Source of the DNA: Cristatella mucedo
Taxonomy: Eukaryota > Bryozoa > Phylactolaemata > Cristatellidae
Direction of reading: 5' to 3'
Assembly: GCA_009760855.2 (NCBI GenBank)
Contig: WPIO01000045.1
Span: forward strand, 214,001 to 278,000
Length of the DNA: 64,000 nucleotides
The notes below the pieces were generated by a model. That model was not told the DNA's origin. It searched no databases and saw nothing but the letters and a program-made list of their open reading frames with translations. Below, piece after piece: positions 1-12,354 of the stretch (the stretch's first letter is position 1; every line of letters begins with the position of its first letter). The translations under genes were made by a program, and so were the position numbers.

Positions 1-29
1 ATTTTCACTCACACTTATCGTTATACCAG

Positions 30-112
30 CTGTCCATCGGCACTCGAACCTGAAACGCCGCCACTTAGAGTTGAAGCCTGATCTGTATTACCTGTGCTAC
101 TCACTTCTCATA
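30..112 (-). repeat. tRNA-derived SINE remnant
   Basis: Read on the minus strand this has a pol III B-box-like motif (CAGGTTCGAGTGCC, about 30-43) preceded by an A-box-like stretch (TAGCACAGGTAATACAG), at tRNA-like spacing. It does not fold into a clean cloverleaf, so I call it a tRNA-like SINE piece rather than a tRNA gene. Confidence 0.35.
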
Positions 113-379
113 AATTATCTCATGATATCAGTATTAAATTTATTTTTAAATAACTTCTAGTTTTATCTGATAGCATACAATCTTACAGTGGAGCTTCTGC
201 CATTTCTTATAAATTGTTCAAGTATGAGCACCTGGAGTGCTTCATGCCACACACTGGGTGTGGTCACTTCATGACTAAAGTATATCTAGCAATACCTCAA
301 TATTTAGTGCTTTCAGTCGAATGCCTAAAGATGTCTAATCAGAAAGAAGAAATTTTTTCTCGAGCAAGCCATACATATA

Positions 380-487
380 AATATATAAATATATATATAT
401 ATATATATATGTATAGAGAGAGAGATTAGACAGATATATAGATAGTTAGATAAATATATAGATAGTTAGATAAATATATAGATAGTT
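380..487. repeat. AT microsatellite and 20-bp tandem repeat
   Basis: A short (AT)n run at about 388-411 is followed by three head-to-tail copies of a 20-base unit (core ATATATAGATAGTTAGATAA) at about 433-487, which passes directly into the GGAT array. The last unit has GTTGGA where the others have GTTAGA, which may be where the tetranucleotide array began. Confidence 0.75.
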
Positions 488-1026
488 GGATGGATGGATG
501 GATGGATGGATGGATGGATGGATGGATGGATGGATGGATGGATGGATGGATGGATGGATGGATGGATGGATGGATGGATGGATGGATGGATGGATGGATG
601 GATGGATGGATGGATGGATGGATGGATGGATGGATGGATGGATGGATGGATGGATGGATGGATGGATGGATGGATGGATGGATGGATGGATGGATGGATG
701 GATGGATGGATGGATGGATGGATGGATGGATGATGGATGGATGGATGGATGGATGGATGGATGGATGGATGGATGGATGGATGGATGGATGGATGGATGG
801 ATGGATGATGGATGGATGGATGGATGGATGGATGGATGGATGGATGGATGGATGGATGGATGGATGGATGGATGGATGGATGGATGGATGGATGGATGGA
901 TGGATGGAGTTGGATTATGGATGGATGGATGGATGGATGGATGGATGGATGGATGGATGGATGGATGGATGGATGGATGGATGGATGGATGGATGGATGG
1001 ATGGATGGATGGATGGATGGATGGAT
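487..1026. repeat. (GGAT)n tetranucleotide microsatellite, about 540 bp
   Basis: An almost pure GGAT/ATCC array, with two one-unit slips (GATGATGG near 731 and 806) and one interruption (GAGTTGGATTATGG, about 906-919). Open frames across it in all phases are repeat artefacts giving poly(WMDG) or poly(IHPS). Confidence 0.97.
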
Positions 1027-1502
1027 ATAATGAGAAGTTCTTAACATCTCTGACTCAAATGAAAACTGCTAAACGTCATTCAAAATGGTGCTCCACCTAA
1101 AATCAAAGACTGCTAGATTGATGCTTGCATACCATCAGCCGTACCCATACAGGCACGGTAGGGGCCTGCTAGTTTTGCTTTCAGCCGTACACTTGGTTTT
1201 TACTTAATAAAAGCTTGCTTCGGTAGCCGAAAGGACCATGTGAAACTTACTGAAAGCCACTGCCAGAGCTGCTTTGGTCAAATTGATTGGCTCCGTCGCA
1301 CTTGTCCTCATTCAACCGGCTTAACGTTTGACTACCTAAAGTCACAGAAATGTCTTTGCAGGACTCAGCAAAGGCTTCCTGGTGTTACTTACACAAGCGG
1401 CATATTCAGGTTAGTGGTTGGCAGTCAGCGACTTAAGAGCACTGGTAACCGGTCCAGCTGGCCAACTTCCTGGTATATGGCTTATTAGCACATACCAAGC
1501 CA
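1027..1502. other. No recognised feature
   Basis: Ordinary mixed sequence with one 82-codon open frame (1240-1488, plus) that shows no family resemblance and no exon-like boundaries. I see no gene here. Confidence 0.5.
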
Positions 1503-1690
1503 CCTCCCCTAACACTTCCTGTCAGCACTTGTCAGCACTATTCATTTCGTTTGTTTTTCAAGCATGATTTTACTTACCATTTAATTGCATTTCACTTTGC
1601 AGCAAATGTAAAGCGCCTAGAGAGAGATTAAGTTCTCTGAGGGCGCTTTATCAAGTGAACTATTAATATTATTATATTATTGTCTATCTC
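1503..1690 (+). mobile_element. LINE family 1, 3' UTR end
   Basis: 5'-truncated copy holding only the 3' UTR and terminus. It contains the conserved terminal hairpin (arms AAAGCGCC and GGGCGCTTT, about 1611-1651), then TATCAAGTG and an ATT-rich tail. The same end recurs at least ten times in the window on both strands. Confidence 0.85.
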
Positions 1691-3745
1691 GAAGGCTCTG
1701 GGTGTGTTCACTTGTAGTCTGTATCATAAACTAGCAGCCAGAATGTTCTAGAGCAAGTCGGTGCAACCAAAACGAGACGCCATCAGCTGGTGACTTGGCC
1801 AAGCATGCCCGAATCTCCAGCATCCTCCCTTAGCTGGAGACTGGATCTTAACTCTAGTTGCCTAGTGGCTACTACATCGGCCTGTGCCTGTGCTGAGTCC
1901 TGATTTCGAATCCTTTTGGAAGCTGAAATTTGTGTTCGTGCTTTGAAGTAACATAGCCAAATGTTCACCCACGATATGTGTGCCACTGCAATATCACAGT
2001 CGGTCTAGCATCTGGTGCTGCTGCATGTGTTTGCCAATAATTCGGAAAAGAATCACTGCTCTTTAATCCTGCTAAATGCCAGCGAATAAGGCACGTCAGC
2101 AGGTTTTGTAAACCATTAAATTACTTGAGTCTGACTCAAGCAGTCAATTACCGGTTTTGGCAGTGTCACATATGCTGCATCCAGCTGCCTGCCGTCGAGA
2201 GTCGCCTAAGCAGCTCAGAGATTGACCATGGATGATTGACCTCAGAGATTGGCCCTGGAGGAGCTGACTCCTGAAAAATAGCTCAGGTGAACGAAAGGTA
2301 CTGCTTCCAACTGCTTGTCTTTCTTCCCATGTTGGTAGAACATTCCAGAGGCAGCCATGACCTAATGTCTTCGGATCTTGGATGCGATTTCAAGAGTCAT
2401 GAAAAAATGTTCAAAGTTTTAAAAAAATGGCCACCATCCTATAGTAGAACAAATTCAACCCTACGTTGCAAAATCTGTGGCTAGATTTTTCCGTCCTATT
2501 TTAATGGTATTTTTGGGGCTTTCCCTTAAACCTCGTCCATATCTGTGCTACAGTAATCTGTTTAGCGTCTCTGCTTGCATCATGCCACCCAAATCTAGAT
2601 AAGCCAAATCATATCTCTGATGTGCACTGTCTGCCTCGTAGCAATGAATCTAGCAGTAATTTATGTGCTAATTGATTCTGGTGATGATTATAGAAAAAGA
2701 CTATTTGCCAAATCTGGCACTTACTGCATTGCAAATTTTACAAGCGACCCCTGATCCTGTCAATGCTCCTTGAAGCGATTGTCATTACCCTGATTGAGCA
2801 GTCTGTCGAAAGTTGTTATGAGAAGTCAGCTATAAAGAAAGGTTGCCAGAAAATGACATCGAAACTACCTCACTCTGGACCTCAATCATCTAATTGCTTC
2901 TCCTTAGGTTTACAGGCAGAAACAAATTCAAAATATCGCAATTGCATTCAAAAGCAGTCGCTAAGCTTTCTCTGATAAACTTTGCCAAGATGTCTTTGAT
3001 TTTTTACCAAAGCAAGCAAAGATTGTAGGCACACAAAAACTAGCTACAGCAGGGGTGTTGATAGAGACGACGCTTGGTCAAGTCGCAACACCACCTGTTC
3101 AAATCTAAAGCATTACTTCTGCTTGGTCATAGGGGATTTTCCAGCTTAGCTGATATGGACTTGCAGAAAATTCTTCCTTAAATTCTCACCTGATACCGAT
3201 ATATCTGTATATGAATAGCCCGTCATGTAAAACCCTAGTGTATCAGCCTGTCATGTAAAACCATCATGGAGCTCTAGAGTTCATGTTAGGTGCCTTCGGC
3301 TTTCGTACTCACCCTGATGATAGACTTTTGAATAAAGCGTGAGACACTCCATTCAATTGGAAATTTTTGGTTAGCATGAGTACAAGCCAGTTGCTGGAGA
3401 TGGCTTCTAGAGAAGGCATGCAAAATGTAACCTCGCTGGAGGCATGCGAAGGCAAATTGTTATGTACTGGGAAGGGAGAATGCTAGCAACGGAAGGTAGC
3501 CTAAAAGTATTCTTTCCTTACGTTCAAATTTTCTTACTTGATTTTAATCTGTCTGCCACTGGCAATTAAGAAACTTTCAGTGATAGAGTGAAACCAGTAC
3601 CCTGATTTGCTAAGCTCAAGCACCTTACCATTTGGTATCGAGGGCCGAACCTGTTTTAGTATTTCTATGCTATTGAATGCATGACAAAAGCGACAGTTCC
3701 TGAACAGTTGTTTGTTGCTACTTTTCATGCAAGTATTTTAGGACT
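1691..3745. other. About 2 kb without a recognised gene
   Basis: No coding frame, splice structure or repeat is recognised over most of this stretch. Around 1850-1915 an A-box-like stretch followed by GATTTCGAATCC resembles the internal promoter of a tRNA-type SINE, but no second copy was found to confirm it. Confidence 0.4.
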
Positions 3746-3749
3746 AGCC

Positions 3750-4044
<295 letters not shown>

Positions 4045-4065
4045 TATGGCCCTTTGCTGCGAGGC

Positions 4066-6235
4066 TATCGATTGCAGAGAGTAGTTTGAGAGAGTCTATC
4101 AGAGGTTCTTGCAAAGGTCAAAGGCTCAGCTGTCAATCCCAATACGTGATGGTCATGGGTTTATGCTGCTTCCTCGCAGCAAGCACAGTAGTGCCACTCG
4201 TCGGTGATTCATATACACTTTGCAAGTCTACGGCGTGATCATCGTTCGAGCACAGCTGAACTGACTTACCTCTCTCAAAAAATGTAGCTGCAAATATCTG
4301 TGCTCAGAGGGCAACAAGCGTCTTCAAATCGAGTGATGAAAATGTCAGCTTAATATTGGGGTAGGGGCGAACCCACGGTTAGTCAGAAGTTGGAGAGCTT
4401 AGCTCAAAATGGGTTTGGCCAACGTATCTCACAGAATCTCACCAAATCTCTGCTCCGAGTTGAGAATTTTTAACTGAGCACATATGCTCTACAATAAAAT
4501 CTGCCCACTTTCAGCTGCTTACTGTTGCAAATGGGTTGGGCTTTCTATGTTGAGGACGCGACAACAAACTTGGCACTTGCATGTGTGATATCACCACAAG
4601 ACGTCTATGATTCATTTCTTGCATATGTTCCGTGTGATCAACAAGGCACAATCTGTTACAAATTATACTTACAAACTATTGTATCGTATGTCTATTATAA
4701 ATGACTTTAGTAGTGCTTAGAGCTGATGAGGTTTTGCAGGCTGTGGAATCATTTAGCAAGCAGCATCACATTGCCTAGCGAAAGTGTCACTACTAAAGCC
4801 CAGAAGTTCGGGTATGTTCGGGAAAGTCAACAAATGGATACGGACATACTATGAAAGTATGAATCCATTGTTTCTTTGGTTTGAAATTGTGCATTGTAAG
4901 AAGAGCGGGCCCTCTGCTGTAAGTATTATGTCGAAAATTTTACCTTGAACTCGAAATGATCCGAATACTTATTTCATTTCTTTGAGAGCACTCCACCATT
5001 TCAGCTAAGTAGGCCAGTCTCATAGCCCTAACGTAGAACTTCTGGCTTAACCGTTACTGCTTAGTCCCCGAGCTCCATGGTCTAAGCCTAAAGAAAAGTG
5101 CTCAGACTTCATCATCCAGCCTGCCCGGCATTCATTGGCCAGGTAGGCTGGCTGATAATGGTGGTTTGGGCTCTTCTGAGAATACATAAATCAGGCTGTT
5201 GAATCAGCTGATCTTCACTTTTACGTTTCTTAATCGAGTCTACGTGTCTTTTTTATGCACGTGGATTGTTTACCACAAGCCTGATTACATTAAGTTGTGT
5301 TTGTAACGCTCAGCGTCCGAGGTGGGCATGCTCATGTATGACTTAAACAAGTCCACACTCCTGCGATGGGTGGCTCTCACTAGCAAACCGTCCCGGAGTA
5401 GCTGGAGACAATAGGTTAATGGCCGAATTCACGTGCAGCCAGCAAGCAGAGCAAATATTTTAAATATCGGGCCTGCAATGAAACTGAAAGTGGAAGTAAC
5501 TTTTGCCTTGAGCAAGAGATAATCCTAAAACCTGTTTTCCGAGCCAGTGCCGACCTGACAGAGCTGGAATGTGACTGCAAGCTCTGTTCTCATCAAAATG
5601 CATTGATTCATAGGCTTGGCCTTGGTTGCATTGACCAAATAACTGTTCCCCACTCGCGAACGGCTCCCTATCTGAGTCACCAACGATGCTCACTAGCAGT
5701 GCCCAATTAGGAGACAGCATTTGTACGTTGTGCCTGTCTGGATGAGCGGCCTTCTTAAATGCTGGCGTTCAGTAAGGTCTGCCTTTCTTGGATGCATTCA
5801 GCATCATATGGGTGGCCCCAATTGCTGTGCCGCACCCAAGGGGAAGAGCTAAGGCTCGAGCAGCCCCTGTCGGTGACAGCAGGCTGTGCCCTGGCGTAAT
5901 GCAATGCAATTGTATAGCATGAAAACCCTAGGAAGCCGCACATCTCATGGAACGCAAGTCTCGAGGCTCTGAAATGCATTCCCAAATTGCTTGAGTGACC
6001 AACGCGCTGACAGCTGGCAGCTTCGCTGACCGCTGTGCTCTGCATCTCGCCACTCGTCGACTGCTTGGTGCCACCACCCACACACCGCGAGATACCAGGA
6101 GCAAGCACAGGTAGATACACTTCTGTCTGCCCTGAACTGAAGTGGCCAGTCAACCGGTACCTTTGGCGTTAATAGGGGGGTGTCGCGTGATGCTTGGCAC
6201 TTTGCAGTGCCTATGGTGCTTTGCTAACCCAACAG
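4066..6235. other. About 2.2 kb without a recognised gene
   Basis: Low coding potential throughout. Minus-strand open frames at 5460-5720 and 5755-6153 have no recognisable domain and no second copy in the window. The sequence becomes GC-richer after about 5760. Confidence 0.4.
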
Positions 6236-6239
6236 TCGG

Positions 6240-8200
6240 CGATTGCAGCTCACGGGCACTGCCTGGAAGCCGTGTCCTCCATTGCTTAGCCTGCTCAGCT
6301 TCACTTCGCTGGTTTCCGCTCACTTTCGGTGCCGTCCTCAGGCAAAGGCCACTTCAGAGGTGCCCAAAACCAACCTGTGTGGGCCAGCTCTGAGGGACCG
6401 AGCACCAGCCGATGTGTCATCGGATCCCTCGGCACCTCAACCTGATTCTCCGAAGCCACAAATAAGCCATGCCTCTGCCGAGTCTGACCCTAGTCTAACC
6501 TCTGACCTACTGGTCGGCCCCTACGGGCCGGCAGTTGCTCCTTCGATCCTGCCCCTGCCGCCATGGCAACCGAACTTAACATACACGATCGTTAGCAGCT
6601 GCCTGATGATGCTCTGACCAAGATGACAGGCGCCAACTTATCGAGAGCAGCCATCTCAGTTCGGTGCACAGGTTTCCCAGGGCACACCTCTGCCGACTCA
6701 TTGACACCGTTCGTCAGACTGCCCCAACACGATCCTTTAGAGCTTCAAAAGACATGGGCTCTGAAACACCAAGGATCCCTGCGTTCACGGCCGAGCAGTT
6801 CCGAGATGGCCCACATCACCAACAGGCTGCTGCCTTGCTGTAGCTGCTACACTGATCAAATAAGGTCCGTGCCTTTTGCCGAATCCAGAAGCAGGCACCG
6901 AAAGTCAACCAGCATTACCTGGATGTCTGCAGCACATTCTGGCTGAATGATGCTGCAGGCTGCAGCTCCAACGATGATAATGTGGACGCCATGCTTGAGA
7001 GCCTATTCCAGAGGACGCATGAAGGGTATAAGCAGCACCTGCTGCCGTTCTCAGAGCTGACCATACACCTGGTTTCGAGCGAACATGATGTATCCCTCCG
7101 GGTGTCAACTGCCTGGAATGTTAGCACCCCATTGCACACGACCAGCATGCAGCCTAATTGCTACCAACCTAATCACCTGCCTACACTTTTTCGACGTCCT
7201 TCCCTCGTGGAAGGTTGGCTCGAAGCTGCATCGTGCTGCACAATCACTGGGACTGCACGCACCCGGGTAATTTCATGCCAATCCATCTCCTGACGATCAA
7301 TATAACCTTGCGTTAAAAGGGGGGGTGTATGCCTGGCTGCTAGGATGGTTAGCCGCCTGCCGTGCGAGTGGCTGGCTTTCTTGGCAGCAGGAGGGCTTTC
7401 TGCAATGCCTTGAGGGCTGCTAGAACACTCCTTCCTGGTCGAGCCAGCCTTCAGCATGGCCAACGACAATCGGACCAACAGTGGTTCACTGTATGCAGCG
7501 TTCCTGGACTTACAGAATGCTTTCAGAATCGTCTCCCACTTGACTCTCATGCTCGCCTGCTCATCGTCAGACTTCTGCAGGTTCGTAGAGTAGTCATACA
7601 CCGAAGCACCCAAGGTGCTGCACATGCACGACAGAGATCTCGCACAGCTGCATGCGATTGCTGGCCTTGATGCACTCGGTGTCAAGTCAGCATACCATAG
7701 GCTATTCCAGAATATGTATCAGAGTGATAAGGTGTGGCATTCCTGAGGTGTGGGCCTAGTTCTCTGCTGAGGGAAGCATCTGTGACATCGTTTGGAATGA
7801 GAATGTTCAGCCAGAAATAGAGGTCGGCAAGCGACCAGCACTTGTGAAGTATAATGATTCTTTAATAAGATTAATTATTATGAATGGGTATCTACAGCAA
7901 GCTCCCACCATTAGTGTGCTGCCCTTCGGCTGGTTCCCAGCTTCCGACAGCCATTAAGGGAGCAATCTGTTTTGACCCTCATCGATGCTAGTTCCGAATT
8001 TTGTGCTAGTAGGTCAGGCAGTCAATGTGGTGTCCCCATCATCCTCTTCTACTGGAGCTGTAGACCCGATGCCAGCTACCATTTGACAGCTATGTCACAC
8101 TGGCCCTACCCCAGTGAAAAATACACTATCCAACAACTCTAATGCGAATTATGGTCCTCATCACATTCCACACGGCCCAAGCCCTACGTTATCAAGGCAT
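6240..8200 (+). mobile_element. Degenerate non-LTR retrotransposon (probable)
   Basis: A plus-strand reading, broken by stops and frame changes, contains a segment at about 7459-7550 reading NDNRTNSGSLYAAFLDLQNA (7459-7518) and then FRIVSH. This resembles the reverse-transcriptase block in which an aspartate two residues before an NAF or AF motif begins the catalytic palm (the LYAAFLDL..AF pattern of many LINE RTs). Upstream, 6330-6600 encodes a Pro/Ser/Asp-rich stretch that could be the region before RT. No YADD box was found downstream, so the copy is truncated or heavily decayed. It differs from LINE families 1 and 2. The clade cannot be assigned. Confidence 0.4.
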
Positions 8201-9424
8201 TTACACCAACTTGACACTACCCGAGAAATTCACTAAAAATGGCAACCGGGTAACCTCCAGCAAGTACATGATATTCTAGTGCAAGTCCAACTAGCCTATT
8301 CTGGCCAAAGTTAGCTTGCCATGTAGCCAGCAAGACAAGTTGCTCAAAAAGTGATCGCTCAAAATGCAAGCACACTCGAATGCAGTAGCTCTCAAGGGAA
8401 TCCACAGATGATTCAGTCTCAACAGCCAAGCATTTCATGTAAAGCCATATTTTGCGGCTTTATCTTTCTATTGCTCGACGATCGAGCTCCGGAGGATCCA
8501 TCTGGCTTGATGGAACCTTTGATCTAACGGTAAGACAGCCAGTTAGTGAGTCGGTCAAAGAAGGCAAGCGCAAGAATGCCAAGATTTGGATTTTAGAGTA
8601 CTAGCACCTCTTTCAGACTGACCGTTTGCCCATCGTCAACCCAGAGCACAATAATACTCGCAATGAAGCTGCTAATGTTAATGGTGCCACATTCAATGCC
8701 ACCGTTATCCAGCTACATTAGCTTGCCATCAAATTCCACTGTAGGATAGAGGCCTGATTTTCCATGTGATGCATAGCGCTTTTACTAGTGAGTCGGGCCT
8801 CTCGGAGACTCTGTGCACCTCTTGGCTAACTTGCGGTGCTTCAGCAGCCAAAGGGTTTCTTCTTGCTGTTTCTTTTGATACATTAGCGACCAATGAATGC
8901 TTCAGTTGCTGGAATGGTGTGGAGTTTAGGTAGATGATTAATGTCAACCGTCTTGGATGAAAAACTAATCGCTGCACTCATCGGAGAATTTCCCCCTTGT
9001 CAGACTTCCCTGTAAAGTGAGACTTCAGCTCCTTGAGCAGCAGTCCTGTCAGAATGATTAAAGGACACAGGCAGGGTCCTGCTAGACGTAAACATACTGC
9101 ATCACTAGCATCTTTCCCCTCAGCTGCTGTGGCATTTCTCTGCACCTAGCAAACGTGGTTCGATCTAAGCCCACAGCTATTAGACAAGTGCAACACCTCG
9201 TGTCTCTACAGTCGGATGAGGAAATGAGGCAATCTAGGCATGCTTGGGTCTGCAGCGTCCAAAGGCTTCGTTTTCCGGCATGCACGACAGCTCTCTGTAA
9301 CAGCTCTATACAGCTGTTCTACACAGCAGCTCAGTGCACCTGGTTTTCGCAGCAGCAGCTTTAACAGCCTGTGAGACCAGACGTTTGCAGCAGCCTGCAG
9401 GCTGGGCTTTCTTTGGAAGAATTC
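8201..9424. other. No recognised gene
   Basis: No motif identified. The minus-strand frame at 8729-8977 (82 aa, Ala/Ser/Arg-containing) reads somewhat like protein but has no recognised domain and no second copy in the window. Confidence 0.35.
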
Positions 9425-9545
9425 GCCAGGGAAGCACTGGTACAGCACCAACCACAATTGGCAGTGGCCCTGATAATAAAGAGCTCGTTAGGAGTTCAAG
9501 TATCATTACATAGAGCTGCCGTGGGCCAAGTTGGGCAGTGCCAGA
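9425..9545 (-). pseudogene. Possible relic patch of the gene X block (copy 0)
   Basis: About 100 bp around GTTAGGAGTTCAAGTATCAT (9489-9508) aligns with 33180-33290 and more loosely with 62400-62500 in the two duplicated blocks downstream. On the minus strand all three share an open stretch of the form M-[IT]-x-E-[LF]-L-x-S. Only this patch is recognisable here, so it could be a remnant of an earlier copy of the block or a short dispersed repeat. Confidence 0.35.
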
Positions 9546-9726
9546 CTTTAGTCCAGTTCAAGGTCACAGACCCCTTATGTGTGTAAGTGGTCTCTATCAG
9601 AAGGAAGCAGCTAAGCAACGTAAGTCTTGGCAATCTTGGCAGCACTTGAAAGACCTTCCTACTGTTTCAGTCTTAATTGCAGAACAACCGGCGGAGGCAT
9701 TGCCACCACTGGTCCTGCTACCAAGG

Positions 9727-9754
9727 GCCGGGGCTGGCTGTAGCCAGCCCCGGC
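9727..9754. other. Perfect 13-bp-stem hairpin
   Basis: GCCGGGGCTGGCT and its exact reverse complement AGCCAGCCCCGGC are separated by only two bases. No tRNA, histone stem-loop context or transposon end is visible around it. Confidence 0.9.
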
Positions 9755-10189
9755 GCATTATTATCAAGAGAGCTGCTTTCAAGTGCCCTGTTGTCTTGTA
9801 CTGTCTGGAGCGAAACCTCCTCAGGCATGGCAGGCATATTTGTAGTGAGATTGTAAACAAGTTGGCTTCTGGTCACAGCTGGAGACTCGATGTCGTCTGT
9901 GCCACGAATGATCATTGCCTTCTTGTGCCTGAAGCTTCGTCATTTATCTGTCTAGTTATCTGAAAAAGACAGTCTATCGAGAGTCGTTCTGTATCGACCT
10001 CATTGGCTAGCCTAAAAATGGTATCAAGTAATAACAGTCAGAAGTTTGTCAGCAATAACTTACTTTACGAAATTCCTGATTGATTTTCGTTGGAATCACC
10101 TTGACTGGCGTTTGCTTGGATTTGTTGAATGGCAAGCTGGCATGCTTGGCAGAGGAATATGGCAAAGCTTGACATTTAATTCAGGCAAG

Positions 10190-10400
10190 TACTTAAGAAT
10201 ACTAGCTGATGTAACAGCTTTATTTTGTAGTGATAGAAGAGCCTTATGACTATAGCGACAGAAGGGCCTTCTCTGGCTATCACCACTGTTTGTAGCTGCA
10301 ATCAAGGATAGCCCACCGCAAGAATCGAACCAAAGGTCTAGAGACCGAGGTCGTCAAACGCAACCGCCTTATCTAGGGTGCTAACATGGCGTGCCAGAAT
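10190..10400 (-). repeat. tRNA-derived SINE (family A)
   Basis: On the minus strand: a tRNA-like head with A-box-like TTAGCACCCTAGATAAGGCG, then GACCTCGGTC and a B box GGTTCGATTCT, then a body TAGCTGCAATC and a 3' part with TCTGTCGCTAT and AGCTAGTATTC. Related copies are at 28665-28880 (plus), 50085-50260 (minus), 60470-60610 (plus) and a tail-only piece at 13311-13370. Confidence 0.7.
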
Positions 10401-10499
10401 GATGCAATCGGTTTACCTGATACTACCTTCCAGGACAAGTAAACTAATAACATTTTACCACTGATCAAACTAGCTGTAAGCTTTTGGTACACATTTTCT

Positions 10500-11347
10500 C
10501 ATACTGTATGTATGTATGTATCTCCTGTAACTCCATAAAGCCACATACACTATGTGGCAGTTGTGCAGGAGAGTTTTGCATAGCCCACTTACAGCCTAAG
10601 CGGAGTTCGGTATTCATTCGATAGCCAACAGACTTCATCTCACGAAACAAAGACAAAGTGGGAAGCATAGCAGAGTCGGGAGAGCAGTTGTGGTAGTTAG
10701 TAGCAGGGAAATAGCAGCTCATGACCGCTGGAAAGGATGAGCCATAGTCGGCAGCAGGAGAGTAGTTGTCGTTGCATGAAAAACGTGGAAGCAAGTTCCA
10801 CAATCTAGGACCTGCCGAACTAAAGCTTCTGTCTATCGCCACCGGTTTTTAAGCGGAGGAATGGAACAGCTAATTCTTTGTCCATACAGGACCTGAGGGT
10901 ACGACGAGGCTAAAACTGGTGCAACCGTTCAGCTAGGTACGGAGGAGCCAAGCCGTGGAAGGCTTTTTGGGTCAGCATAAGAACTTTGCTCTGTATCCGC
11001 TGATCAACCGGAAGCCATCCTAGCTCTTTTAGCAAAGGAGACAAATGGTCAAACCGCCGAGACTTTAAAACTAGCCTTGCAGCTATATCCATAGCTTCTT
11101 GCAGTGACCTGGTAGCTTTTTTGGTAGCCCAGCCAAAAGAGAATTAATAGAATTACAATAATCAAGCCAAGACAGTACTACGAAGCTATTGAAAATTTTT
11201 GAAGCTACCACGGAAGACAGCTCCTTATCTTAGATATGGATCGGATGTGATGGCTAGCTGTAGAAGCAGATTTCTGAATGAAGCTTTAAAAAATTTAGGC
11301 AGATGTCGAAACGGGAATCTACATTTCGAACACGTAGTGATGGTAGC
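10500..11347 (-). mobile_element. LINE family 2 copy, first segment of a nested pair
   Basis: The minus strand encodes the C-terminal part of the RT polyprotein (SLLKELGWLPVDQRIQSK, then ALMLTQKAFHGLAPPYLAER and SSAGPRLWNLLPRFS) and ends in the family 2 3' UTR at 10500. The element is interrupted at 11347 and resumes at 11774, where ESFALLV-like and LLLIGHPKRVAGL-coding sequence follows. Stops and indels show it is dead. Confidence 0.85.
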
Positions 11348-11773
11348 ACAACAATATGTATCTCCATCAGTAACTCCACAAAGTCATAAAGACCATGTGG
11401 GTGTTATGCAGAAGAGTTTTGAATAGCGCACTCGCAGCCTAAGCGGCTTTTGGTACGCATTCGGTAGCCAACAGACTTCGTCTCACGCAACAAAGAGAAA
11501 GTGGGAAGCATAGCAGAGTTAGAAGAGCAGTTGAGATAGTGAGTAGCATAGAAGTAGCAGTTCAGGACCACTGAAAAAGATGTGCCATAGTCGGCAGTTG
11601 GAGAGTAGTTGTCGTTGCGTAAGAATTGTGGAAGCGAGTTCCACAGTCTAGGATTTGCAGAGCTAAAGCTTCTGTCGCCAACTGTCTTTAAGCGGAGGAA
11701 TGGGACAGCTAATTTGTTGTCCACACAGGACCTGAGGGCGCGAACAGGCTGAAAATGACGCAGCAGTCCAGCT
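11348..11773 (-). mobile_element. LINE family 2 copy nested inside another family 2 copy
   Basis: A 5'-truncated copy in the same orientation as its host element. It ends with the family 2 3' terminus (TATGTATCTCCATCAGTAACTCC on plus, about 11355) and codes RTKSRLGCECAIQNSSA-like C-terminal residues. The host sequence left at 11347 (GATGGTAGCACAAC) continues at 11774 (ACTAGAAGAGCAAGG), as seen by comparison with the uninterrupted copy at 57100-57180. Confidence 0.75.
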
Positions 11774-11885
11774 ACTAGAAGAGCAAGGCCTTCTAATCCA
11801 GCCACACGCTTAGGGTGTCCTATGAGCAGCAGTTCAGTTTTATTGTCATTTAGCTTCAAGAAATTTTCCAACATCCGGGATCAAG
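11774..11885 (-). mobile_element. LINE family 2, continuation of the interrupted copy
   Basis: Minus-strand codons give NFLKLNDNKTELLLIGHPKR (11812-11871) and VAGL, the segment just after the YADD region in the fuller copy at 36640-36740. It completes the element begun at 10500. Confidence 0.75.
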
Positions 11886-12354
11886 TGTTGGCAAGGCAAG
11901 CATTCACTTCCTAGGTTGCTGCAGCAGATTCTGAAGGTTTGAATGACCAACAGAGCTGAGTAGCCTTAGAATAAAAGCAATATCATATCCCAAGAGCATT
12001 AATCACTTTTTCAGACTCCTTTATCGTCAAAGCTTGAAACAGCAGGGTAAATAATACAATATGACACGTTTGTATAACGCCAGACTTGAGATCGTGTGGC
12101 ATTGGCTCGCAAATCTGGGCTGGACATAGGCAGTGCTCCTGGGCAGGCAAAGCTAAATTAACGCCAAGGCTTGACTTCCACTGTGCCCACCGTAGTCTCC
12201 ATACCTGTGTGGTATTGCCTAAAACCGAAACATCGATGTATTTTCACTTCCAACTCAGTTTCAAAAGTTTCGCTAGAGACACAGCTAGCTGCGCTGCCCT
12301 CCAGCTTCATGGAGGACGTGTGGGAATTAACGAGGATAAACGGTAGTGTGTTTC

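Noticed and set aside
466-1100. Long open frames (193, 204 and 184 codons) over the GGAT array
   Set aside because: Pure translations of a tetranucleotide repeat on both strands; no start context or unique sequence.
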